Source of the DNA: Kingdonia uniflora
Taxonomy: Eukaryota; Streptophyta; Magnoliopsida; Ranunculales; Circaeasteraceae
Assembly: GCA_014058105.1 (NCBI GenBank)
Contig: JACGCM010001844.1
Coordinates: 372,001-436,000, forward strand
Direction of reading: 5' to 3'
DNA length: 64,000 nucleotides
Shown: positions 34,991 through 44,509 of the stretch, in pieces
Layout of the letters: each line of letters begins with the position of its first letter
How positions within the stretch are numbered: position 1 is the stretch's first letter
Notes under the pieces: generated by a model
Told to the model about the DNA's origin: nothing
Databases searched by the model: none
Seen by the model: the letters and a program-made list of their open reading frames with translations, nothing else
Made by a program: the position numbers and the translations under genes

Positions 34991-35137
34991 AGGGTCTCGA
35001 AGGCATGTGGAGAGGCATTCGCTGAGAAAACTATTTTGCCTTTGAATTTGAGCGGTTTGACTGTTGGTTTTCAGGTAAGTAATAAAAGAGGGTAATTAAG
35101 AGGTATAGGTTGTTATAGGGTAATAAATGAAGTGAGG

Positions 35138-35147
35138 CTATAAGAAT
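35138..35147 (+). promoter_or_regulatory. TATA box candidate for R1 antisense gene a
   Basis: CTATAAGAAT lies about 90 bp before the ATG at 35228. R2 has TCTATAAGTAG at the same relative place (47985-47995). Confidence 0.5.
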
Positions 35148-35227
35148 GGGTTATTGCGTAGGGATCCTATGTAACCTTCTTCTTTGTCATTCTTCCCCCT
35201 TTCCTTTTATAAATTTTGGAAATCTTC

Positions 35228-35566
35228 ATGGATACCACGCCCAACACACGATATCAAAAGAGGATGGGGTTCACCCATGACTGTCGCGTAGGGCAGAAGA
35301 CTGGTGAACTGCATATAAAGTTCTTTGGGAATCATGATCTGGACTGGGACATGCCCAAACTGGTAGAGGTAGAGGTTGGAGAGCTCATCAATAGGGAGCC
35401 TTATGCCTATCTTTGGGACCAGCTGAAGTACGATTTTACTACTGCGGAGAAAAACTATCTCTTTTTGTCTGCTTTGGCCGAGTGCCTTGTTTGTGTAGAA
35501 GAGGAGATAGAGGAACAAAGCGCAGTGAGTGGAGTTGGACCTTCTGGAACTAGGGCTACTGTTTGA
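35228..35566 (+). CDS. R1 antisense gene a: small acidic protein, intact
   Basis: The conserved start MDTTPNT fixes the ATG at 35228, although the frame is open upstream to 35216. The 112-residue protein reads MDTTPNTRYQKRMGF..., then HDLDWDMPKLVEVEVGELIN, a Tyr/Trp-rich middle and LFLSALAECLVCVEEEIEEQ. It is strongly acidic. R2 encodes a clear homologue (48077-48418, more than half identical by eye) and gene b is a paralogue. No signal peptide, membrane segment or known domain is evident. It is encoded opposite to gag-pol, directly inside the 3' LTR, with its own TATA box. Function unknown. Confidence 0.65.
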   Translation: MDTTPNTRYQKRMGFTHDCRVGQKTGELHIKFFGNHDLDWDMPKLVEVEVGELINREPYAYLWDQLKYDFTTAEKNYLFLSALAECLVCVEEEIEEQSAVSGVGPSGTRATV

Positions 35567-36017
35567 CGTGGTAAATATTTGTATCTTTGTATTTTTGGGG
35601 TTTTTGTTTGAGGTGGTTGTAGCAATGTATTTTGTTTCTTAAATCGGATTAATGGAATGAAAGCAATATTTTCTAAAACTTTGTGTGATTGTGTCTGGTT
35701 GATATTGTAGTAGAATACTCTCATAGGCGCGCTTAACATATGCATGTCATCAAATTGTTAGTAGTGGGTAAAAAATTGCATCGAAGTATAATGATATGAT
35801 CGAAGTTAATTAACTGGTAGGCATTTTTAAAATGGTCGATGGTTCGATGAAAAAGGTTCGATGAAAGTCCTCATAAATAGTGTGTTCGTGCGTATGCGGC
35901 AGAAACTGTTACATCTAGGAAATTGAAGAGGATGGACTGTTGGGTTTTTGAGGTGGGAAATTGAAGATCACAATTAATGTGGCTTAGGGGAGATGGAAAG
36001 TTGAAATTGGTTTTCAA

Positions 36018-36026
36018 GTATAAAGG
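36018..36026 (+). promoter_or_regulatory. TATA box candidate for R1 antisense gene b
   Basis: GTATAAAGG lies 78-86 bp before the ATG at 36104; R2 has GTATAAATAGG at the matching place. Confidence 0.55.
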
Positions 36027-36103
36027 GAACTGTTGTGTGGAGGATTTCTTCATTGTTCTTCAATTATCCTCTCTTCATCTTTTTCTTATTTGCTCGGATC
36101 AGA

Positions 36104-36421
36104 ATGGCTGCGAATGTACCTATACAGGAGGACCAGGCGGCAGTGAGAGTTAAGCGAATATGAGAGGCCTTAGTGGGGCTTCAACGGAGGTTCGGTATTG
36201 AAGAAGACATTGATGCTGAGATGCCGAATCTTTTTAAGGCAGAACTCGGGGCACCCATCCTTGGAATGCCCTTCGCATACTGGGGGGGACTATTGCAGAT
36301 GATGGGGCCGTTACCCAGCCATCGGTTGTCTCTTCTTGAGGGCTTTGCGGAGGATATAATAGACCAGGAAGATGCGGATGTTGTAGTCGTGGTTGAAGAG
36401 GAGCATCCCACTGATAATTAG
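36104..36421 (+). pseudogene. R1 antisense gene b: second small acidic protein, one stop
   Basis: The ATG at 36104 (MAANVPIQEDQAAV) is in frame with the 36173-36421 ORF but is separated from it by a TGA near 36161. The body reads IDAEMPNLFKAELGAPILG, then MPFAYWGGLLQMMGPL and LSLLEGFAEDIIDQED, ending in Glu/Val. The pattern D-x-(D/E)-M-P-(D/N)-L-x-x-x-(E)-x-G-x-P-I, then a Tyr-rich part and LLExxAExx, is shared with gene a, so the two are tandem duplicates. R2 carries the same second copy. Function unknown. Confidence 0.55.
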
Positions 36422-36579
36422 GGTCCTCAATCTGTTGGGTGTTTTTGCTGTTGCTTTCTTCTGTTCTTCTTCCTCGCTCTTTTACTTTTGACCATGCTTG
36501 TAATATGTTGTCTTTCTGATTGAAATTGGTGTTTGGAAGTATTGTTGTAGTAGTATTTTTGCCCTTCATAGGTAATAAT

Positions 36580-36870
36580 TTGAATTGTCGAATCGAAAGT
36601 AATAGTATAATCTAATTTCTTGAAGTAGTATCGTGAGCTATCAAAATAATATAACTGTCAAAGTATAGTATTTGAAATATCGAAGAAAAATCTTGAATTG
36701 TCGAAGTAAAAAGTTATAGTCTATCGAAGTGGTATTATTATCTATCGAAGCTAAAAAGATTGATCTGTTGGTGCACAAGGTTGGGTCTGTAAGCATAAAT
36801 GTTTGAACTGTCGAAATGTATGATTATAATCTGTCGAAGGGTGAATATGATCTGTCGAAGGAAAAAAGAG
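36580..36870 (+). repeat. degenerate short repeats (GAATTGTCGAAG-like) in R1
   Basis: Variants of (A/T)CTGTCGAAG and GAATTGTCGAAG recur at roughly 20-50 bp spacing, such as near 36692, 36720, 36740, 36810, 36832 and 36855. R2 has a tighter version at 49540-49790 in the same place. Confidence 0.6.
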
Positions 36871-37347
36871 TGACATGCCGAGATAATTAAGGTATGAGGT
36901 TCTGAATTGACGAATGTGATGTAGATCGAATGTCGATATACTGGAAATCCGAATTTGAGGCTATCTGTTGATGAGTCTTCGAGATGCGGAGTAGTGTATC
37001 GAAGGTTTTGTTTGATGTGACTGGTCGTACTGACGGCCCAGACAGCTGGTTTGTCAGGACGGTATATGTGCCTAGGGTAGTATGCCGAAAAGTAATCATG
37101 ATTTTTGCTCGCATTACAAAAAATGTTGTGACTTGACTTTTTGGATTTGACTATTTTGCTTCGAGTGAGGGTGAAAGGGTTCGAGAAGCTTTAGTTTTCG
37201 TAGGTAAGTTGAAGTGAGTGTGCTGCTCACACGTGAAGGATATAAGGGGTAAGTCGGTCAAAACACATTATAGCCAAAAAGCCGGGGTAGTGGGGTTGTG
37301 GTAAAAATAATGGTAAGAAAATCCAAGCGGTTTTGGTTTTCCTAAAG

Positions 37348-37359
37348 AGTATATAAGTG
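37348..37359 (+). promoter_or_regulatory. TATA box candidate for R1 antisense gene c
   Basis: AGTATATAAGTG lies about 150 bp before the splice donor at 37502. R2 has GGTATAAGTAT at 50194-50204 in the same relative place. Confidence 0.5.
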
Positions 37360-37501
37360 TGAGAGGAGTAATTACTATACTGTTTACTAAAAAAAATCAA
37401 AGAGAATAAGTAGAAGAGAACGTACACCATTAGAACTTGAGAGAAGTTGCTGAAGTTGTTGCGTTGATCTTGCTATTTCGAGAAATATGCTTTTAATACA
37501 G

Positions 37502-37785
37502 GTATGTTACTTGATCTCTGCCATTTTTTTATTTTGTTTTCCCTTCTGAGTATGTGAGTGGGACATTTTGTGTTTGGGGTTTGGAGGTTATCTTCGAAGA
37601 TAAGGAGATTTGATGAATCTGGGTTTCGACTCATTCTGGGATTTTGGGTGTTTTAGAGGCGGCATAGGGTTTAGGATCGAGGTTTCGAGTGTGTATAAAT
37701 CTTTTGGAGGGGGTATATGAGATATAGGTTATGGACACATAATTGTCGAATTTATCGTTCTAATTGCGTGCCTCTTCTTTTGTAG
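37502..37785 (+). other. 5'-UTR intron of R1 antisense gene c
   Basis: Donor ATACAG|GTATGTTACTTG at 37501/37502, a T-rich tract, and acceptor TCTTTTGTAG|GCTAAAATG at 37785/37786, six bases before the ATG at 37792. Equivalent introns precede the ATG in R3 and R4. In R2 both splice sites are mutated. Confidence 0.6.
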
Positions 37786-37791
37786 GCTAAA

Positions 37792-39817
37792 ATGCATAAC
37801 CGTCAAGCTTTGAGACGGAGGCTGATAGACGAAGAGATTGAAGCATTCAAAGCTAGTATTTATGGTCGTGCCCCAATAGATGAGAGCAACGACTTAGAAG
37901 TGTTAGATGTAATAACCAAAGCCCCTTTGTCTATGGTTTTGCCAGCTGGAGAGGTTCCCATTACGAGACGTCGTAGGACGATAGTGACATAGGATAGTGA
38001 GGAGGAGGAGACAGTGTGGGGGGAGAGGGGCGAGGGTGATGAGGGGCCTTCTGGTGGTGGAAAGGGAGAAGGGGAGCAGGGTGATGAAAGTAAAGATTCG
38101 ACTGAGTCGGATAGAGTCGAAGTTATCATTTTGGCTAGAGATAAGATTAAAATTGACCGATTTGCTGCCAAGTTAGAGCTGTCAAAGGTGGGGCTTTTGT
38201 TGAGTATGGTGGGAGCAGGGTTAACTTTCAAATAAGATTTTGGGGAGGGGATACTAACTTATAGAGGTCTGATTCGATTAGGAATGAAGCTTCCCCTTCG
38301 ATGACTAGTGAAAGAGGTGCTAAATTTTTGGTAGATGGTCCCAGTTCAAATGAATTAGAATTTTTATGAGATGATGAGAGTTATAGAGGGGATGAATGCA
38401 AATTTGAGCAATAAGAGGAGGAATTTAATTAAGTGGTTTGATATTATTACCTTCTACTCAAAGAAGGCAGGCCAGAACCCAAGTACCTACCACATCCAAT
38501 GTCACCCGGAGAAGCCCTGGTTCTTTGATCTATATTCAACAGTTCGAGGGTGGAATAAAGATTTAATGATAGTACGAGGCAACTATGAGAATATTTAGGG
38601 GGAGGACCTTTGTAAGATACATCATAGGGTGTATAATCAGAGTAAGTTTGTTGTCGAAGAGTTGTTGCTGATGTTTGTCTTGAATATGTGATGATTATAT
38701 TTTGCTTGTTCCGCAGGTTTGAAGAATCTGTCTTAGAACAATCCGGGAAACTATATTGATACTTTGCTCGAAGCTAGTGAGGATTGGGTAAATTCAGTTT
38801 TTGATAGTCTCGAAATCAAGAGGCAGAGGAGGAAGAAGGCAGATTCCCTACTTTGAAGCGTACCCGTTATGCCGAAGCCATCGAAGAGAAAGAGAGGCAA
38901 TGGTATTTTGAAGGTCCAGAAGAAATGGAAGGGGAAGAGTTGCCAACAAATTTTCAGTATGTTCCGAGAATGTGGAAGGGATCGAAGCAAGCAGCGCCAG
39001 TGCTCGAAGTGGCTGGCGATGCTTCAAGGTTGAGGCCGAGGCAGGTGTCAGCACAGACAGAGAAGGGGAAGAGTCGGGTTGTTCTGAAGCTACGATGGTG
39101 TAGCAATCGAAGGTTAGTAAGCATAAAAGGCGTAGGGCACTAGGGGGAGATGATGCAGCAGATGAGGATGAAGAGATGACAGAGGCTGAATGATTGGAGC
39201 AAGCGGTGGCCTAACAGGCTTCGATGGTCGAGCTCTGCGAGGATGACCAAGACAAGGCCTCGAAGGAAATAAAGAGGAGTATGTTTTAGGTAACTGTCTA
39301 TTCATTTCTTTTGTGAGGGTCTGATCTTTCTTTTAAGTTCTTCGAGTTTCAAGGTGTACTGACTACTCGAATATTCTAGCAGACGGAGGTATAGGTGTGA
39401 TCGCACAATAAGGCAATGACATCAGTAAAGGGGAAGTTACAACAAGCAGTGGATAGTCTGGATCTTTCTCGGGGGACTGAGGTGTCATTGTTTTCTGAAG
39501 TTAAGATGTTGACACAAGATCTGGAGGTGATCACTGACTTGTTTGATGAGAGGCTCGAGCTTCAGCGATCAAGGCAGGAGCGGGAGTGATCAACAAAGCT
39601 TACAAAAAGAGAGAGGGATAAGGCATAAAAGAAGGTGAATTTCCAGTGCCAGTTTGATTATGAATGTAACGTTAATGTCAAGTTGAAAGTGTTTATAGAA
39701 GATAAGGGGTATAACCCCGATACGTTGGAGCACTTCCCTGTTTCCCCAGAGCTTGTTGATGGAGATGATATGCAGATGAAGGAAGGAGAGCTAAATGTTG
39801 TTGATGGGGCAGCTTGA
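37792..39817 (+). pseudogene. R1 antisense gene c: PF04195-like protein with charged tail
   Basis: The ATG at 37792 opens MHNRQALRRRLIDEEIEAFK. A basic patch (TRRRRTIVT) and a Gly/Glu-rich acidic linker follow, after an in-frame TAG at 37990. From about 38150 comes DRFAAKLELSKVGLLLS, then YRGLIRLGMKLPLR and MMRVIEGMNANLSNKRRNLI, close to the PF04195 'putative gypsy type transposon' domain. FYSKKAGQNPSTYHIQCHPE follows. A second intron (GTAAGT at 38642 to CGCAG at 38716) leads to LKRTRYAEAIEEKERQWYFE and a charged region to about 39817. Several stops make it a pseudogene. R2, R3 and R4 have homologues. Function unknown; the Grande gene 23 type is the nearest known comparison. Confidence 0.6.
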
Positions 39818-40449
39818 GATACTGGAGTTGTGTGGAGGCTTCTATTATTAGAGTGGCCAGTGGTAGAACTGTAGATGGTGTGATTGTCAATAGTTCGGGG
39901 TCAAATCCATTGACTGAAGGTACCGAGGGTGCTATCGCTAGGGGACCTGTGGAGGAAGAAGGTGTAACCATGACGATATGAGGTATTTGGCGTTGGGGTT
40001 CCATGCTTTCCTTTTCTGAATTGTTGTTGAGTTGTAATATTTTGAACTATGCTTATTTTTTACGTTGGTCTTTGAATTTGGTATGTTTTCGAGCTGTTGT
40101 ACTGTACTGATGGTGTTTATCTATGGAACTTCTGAGGTTGATTCTGAACTGCTTTTGAATTGGTGCCTGATTTTTTGATTAACTTTGTTGTCTTGTTCTT
40201 GCCTTTCTTTACTCTGGATTGTTGAAATATTGATATGTATTCTGTTGGCTTGGCTTGTGTTAAATTTTTGATGACTTGGCTTGAGCTGTAATGCCACTGT
40301 TTCTCTGATGTATGAGTCTTTGAATCTTCTTTGCACTTAGTAGAATTATAGATATTCTTGTAGAATAGTACCTGCATGTACTACTTTGGTCGAGTGACTA
40401 TAGAGTGATCAAACCCTGAAGAGCTTCAAGGATATTTAGATCGATCCCT

Positions 40450-41250
40450 GGATGATCTGCTGGACATCAAAGGCTGAAGCCATAACGATGTAAGATGTGG
40501 TCACTACCAACGCATTCCCGAGGGTCCGGTCTGTTGATCATTTGTGCCCCTCAAGTCTACTGGAATGTTAGAAGTTTGCAAAATTTTAAGGTTGCCCCTG
40601 AGTATCAGTCAGGCAAAGGGGACATGATACCTAGAGGAAACCTAGAAATTCATTAGACTTCGATGGCCTAAGCCACAACGAAGCAAGATGTGTTCGCCTC
40701 CAACACATTTCTGAGGGTCCGATCTTTCGACCATTCGTACCCCTCGAATTTGCTCGAATGTTGGAAACTTGAAAATTTCAAGGTCGCCCCCAAGTATTAG
40801 TCAGGGCGAGGGTGGACATGATACCCAGGGTAAACCAAGAAATTGAATGGACTTCAACAGTTTCAGTGCCTGATTGAAGCATGCCTGCTCACTCCCAATG
40901 CATCCCCGAGGGTCCGGTTTGTTGACCATCCTTGCCCCTCGAGTTTGCTTGAGATTAGAAGCTTAAAAATTTTAAGGTTGCCTCCAAGTATCAGTCGGGT
41001 CGAGGGGTTGACATGATACTAAGAAGAAACCAAGAAATCGACTTGACTTCGAAGGCCTTAGCCACATCGAAGTGTAACTATTTGCCCTCAATGTATTCTC
41101 GAGGGTCCAGTCTTTCAACCATCCTTGCCCCTCGAGTTTGCTCCGAATTGGGAGCTTAAAAAATCTCAATGTTATCCCCAAGTATTAGTCGGGTTGGAGG
41201 TTGACATGATACCTAAGTTAAACCAAGAAATTCAATGAAAAGATGAGACA
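40450..41250 (+). repeat. tandem repeat array, about 4 x 193-196 bp, in R1
   Basis: The phrase GAGGGTCCG(G/A)TCT recurs at 40520, 40713, 40908 and 41101, spacings of 193, 195 and 193 bp. Each unit also holds CCCCTCGAGTTTGCT, CCCCCAAGTATCAGTC and GACATGATACC. R2 has two units at 51690-52110. Tandem repeats in the 3' region are a known Tat trait and a possible source of satellites. Confidence 0.9.
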
Positions 41251-41277
41251 AAGAATGGGAGGAAAACTGTTTATTGA

Positions 41278-42191
41278 TTATTCTGGATAACATCAATTGT
41301 ACAAGGTTGAGGATATGGCATGTTATAGGAGACCAACTTCATTGTATTCCATGGATTTGGTAAGGGTTCTTCGTCTTCTGTCATCAGATTGTAGGAACCC
41401 TTGTTAATTTTATCGTACACGACATAAGGTCCTTCCCAGGATTCGGCTAGCTTATCAGCATTTCGAGGCTTCGATGATTGGTTGACCCGCCTAAGTATGA
41501 GATCTCTGATATTGAAACTTTGGGGTCAAACTCTCTTATTATTGGATTTCTGAAGTGATGTATGGTAGCGGCCAAGGTTGGCGATGACTCGTTCTCTAGT
41601 TTCGTCGATCCATAACATGTTGCATGCGAGCTCAAACTCATTATTTTTGTTTGGGAGGTTAGGATCTCGTATGGGTACTTCGAATTGAGTAGGGAGCAAA
41701 ACTTCGGTATCATATGTGAGAAGGAAGAGGGTGCATCCTGTAGATTTTCTTAGGGTTGTTCGATAGGCCCAGAAGATATACTGTAACTCTTGAACCCATC
41801 GTCCTTTCTTTGCATCAACTCTTTTCTTGAGACCATCGACGATGGTTTTGTTTATTGCTTCGAGTTGAACGTTGCCATAGGGATAGTAAGGTATTGAGGG
41901 TAAGAGGATGATGTTGTGCTTTTTAAGAAAGTTTCTAACTTTGCTACTTACGAATTGTGGACCATTGTCGCATCGAATCAAATGGGGGCAGCCGAAGCGT
42001 GTAATGATGTTTTCCCATAGAAATTTGATAACTTCTTCTTCTCTGGTTTGACATAATGGTACATCTTTGTTATTGGAACATTCGAAGGTAAGTTTGACAG
42101 TATTTTCTATTCGGTCATTAGTCGGTCTTACCAGGACAATACCAATTCTTGAGCCATTAGATCCAACGAATCCATCTGTGAATAAATGCAA
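41278..42191 (-). pseudogene. R1 second-RNase-H / integrase chimera (internal deletion)
   Basis: A single open frame (41526-42191) begins with the first part of the second RNase H (LFTDGFVGSNGSRIGIVLVR ... ECSNNK). It passes straight into the integrase core (PLCQTREEEVIKFLWENIIT, then IRCDNGPQF, then LEAINKTIVDG). The rest of the RNase H, the spacer, the zinc-binding region and the first integrase Asp (all present in R2) are missing, a deletion of about 1 kb that kept the frame. The C-terminal domain continues to about 41278 (WEGPYVVYDKINKGSYNL). Integrase lacks its first catalytic Asp. Confidence 0.8.
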
Positions 42192-42452
42192 ACCAGTGTA
42201 AGGGTCCCAGGGATCTGTTATTTTGGGCTATTCTTCTATTAAGTCATCTTCGTATTCTTCCCAATCAACATCTTCGATCGGGAAGTCGGTAAGAAAGTCT
42301 GCTACTGCTTGGCCTTTCTGGGATATCTGCTTCCCGAATGTAATATCATGTTCGCCAAGGTACACAGACCACTGTTGTACTCTTCAGGATTTCTCTATTT
42401 TACTGAGTACTTCTCGAAGGAGATAACTTGTTATAACACTGATGGGGTGGGC

Positions 42453-43622
42453 TCAAAAATATGGTTTGAGTTTGCGGGCCGAATAGACAAGGGTGAGGAG
42501 CAAATGCTCAAGCTTCGAATATTGGGCTTCTGCGGGTGTGAGGGTTTTGTTGATGAAGTATACAAGTTTTTTTATATTTGAGTCGAGTCGAATAAGCATT
42601 GAACTGATAGAGGTGTCTGTAATAGTAAGATATACGGAGAGTATTTCTCCTTCGATTGGGGTGCTGATAATGGATGGTCGGCCAAGATAAGTTTTGAGTT
42701 CGAGGAAGTTCTGTTTACACTCGGGTGTCCAGTTGATCTCGGGGTTGTTTTTCTTTTTTTCTTTATGGACGCCTTGGTCGTGTAAGTGGGAAAAAATCGA
42801 AGCACATCTGTTTGAGGATTTGGAAATGAAACGGTTATGGGTTGCGATCTTGCCAGCCACTTTTTAGACGTCTTTTTTGGTTTGGGGCAAAGGCATGTCG
42901 ATGAGGGCTCGAATATGGGTGGTGTCAACCACGATACCTCGTTTACTGATATGGTGGCCTTAAAATTTACCAGATGAAGCACCAAATTGGCATTTGTCTA
43001 GGTTAAGTTTCATGTTGCATGTGCGAAGTATCGAAAAAAGTTTGGCTAGGTCTTGGATATGGATATGTTTTTGAAGGCTCTTGCATAACATGTCGTCGAT
43101 GTAAACTTCGACCGATTTGCCAAACAAGGGTTTAAACATGGTTGTGACCAGGCGCTGGTAAGTGGCTCCCGTATTTTTATGACCGAAGGGCATAACATTA
43201 AAACAGTAAAGGCCTTGTTTGGTTATAAAGGAAGCTTTAAGTTAATCTTCGGGGAGGAGGGGTACCTGATCGTAACCCGAAGCCACGTCCATCATGGATA
43301 GTCGCTCATGTCCAGCAGTAGCGTCATGGAGTGGAGAGATGACCAGAAAGGGGAAGCTGTCTTTCGGTGTGTGCTTGTTGAGGTCTGTGAAGTCGACGTA
43401 GATTCTGATCTTGCCATTCTTCTTGGGGACTGCCATAATGTTTGATATCCAGTCAGCGTACTTCACTTCTCTAATAAAACTTGTGGCTATGAGCTTTTCC
43501 ACTTTAAGGTTTACTGCTTCTCGAAGTCGTGGTGTCAGGTTGCGCTTATTTTGTTTGACCGCTGAGGAATAAGAAATGAGGTCGAGGCGATGACACGCCA
43601 GGTTGGGGTCGACACCGGGCAT
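42453..43622 (-). pseudogene. R1 reverse transcriptase and first RNase H
   Basis: 43242-43622 starts MPGVDPNLACHRLDLISY and contains AVPKKNGKIRIYVDFTDLNK and MMDVASGYDQVPL. 42960-43193 contains MPFGHKNTGATYQRLV and YIDDMLCKSLQKH (catalytic box intact). 42453-42860 contains the RNase H region (RPSIISTPIEGEILSVYLTI ... LVYFINKTLTPAEAQYSKLE). Stops at about 43241 and 42960 split the domains. Confidence 0.85.
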
Positions 43623-43813
43623 CTCCTGGAACGTCCATACAAAGACATCTTTGTTTGCTCGAAGGAAATTTGTAAGCTCAAGGCATTCTGTTTAACAAGG
43701 ACTGTTCCGATGAATGTACCTTGACCAGGACCTTCGAGTTTGATATAAACAGTGGGTTCGATGGGTGAGGTAGTATCTGTCGAAGGTGTGGGGATAGAAA
43801 GAGGTAGTGATTA

Positions 43814-44239
43814 CTATGGGCAGCTTACATGTTTTTGGGTTTGATCGATCTCTGGGTGCCCGCATGAACGGGCGAGGCGTTTAGAGCCTTTCAGATTCCA
43901 AGTACCTTCGTGAGTGCTGAAACGAAGGGTATAATGGTAGGTTAAAGGTATGGCTCGCATGGCATGGAGCCAATCACGTCTAAGTATACCGAGGTATTCA
44001 GACTTTTTATCGATGACAAGGAAGCTGGTTTGAAGGGTAAAAGGGCTGGTGGTGACTGGTAGGCTAATATGACCAATAGTGACTTCGGTAGCCCCATTGA
44101 AACCATTCAATTCGACATTGGTAGCAATGTTAAGATCTGTCTTCTTCATTGTTTTGATAGTTTGGAGGAAAATGACATCAGCTGCACTTCCTGTATTAAT
44201 CAGCATGGTGTGAAGGACAAGGTGCTCGATCTTAATCAT
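43814..44239 (-). pseudogene. R1 protease, catalytic Asp replaced
   Basis: The frame starts HLVLHTMLINTGSAADVIF-like. The D-T-G triad reads N-T-G, so the essential Asp is lost. The domain is otherwise well preserved (GFNGATEVTIGHISLP, YLGILRRDWLHAM). R0 and R2 keep Asp at this position. Confidence 0.8.
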
Positions 44240-44509
44240 GATGACTAATTGATCGGAATGGACGAAACGGACAAGTGAAGTATCACAGTTGATGAAAGAA
44301 TTACCTTCGAGGCGAGGGCGATGGCTTGATTATGGCAGGAGGGTGGGAAATTTCTCCTAATAGGTGAGTTTGTAACATTCTTCGACGCGCTTTCGTTTGC
44401 TTTTGGAATGCCCGCTGTCTATGCTATTGACCTCGATGAAGTTTATTATGTAGATGTGTACCTTGGGCGGGTCAGCAGTGGGGGTTGATTGAGGTTTGTG
44501 GTATGACCC

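Noticed and set aside
36181..36569. Minus-strand ORFs opposite R1 antisense gene b (Ser/Thr-rich)
   Set aside because: The plus-strand frame is conserved with R2 at the protein level, and the minus-strand frames are not.
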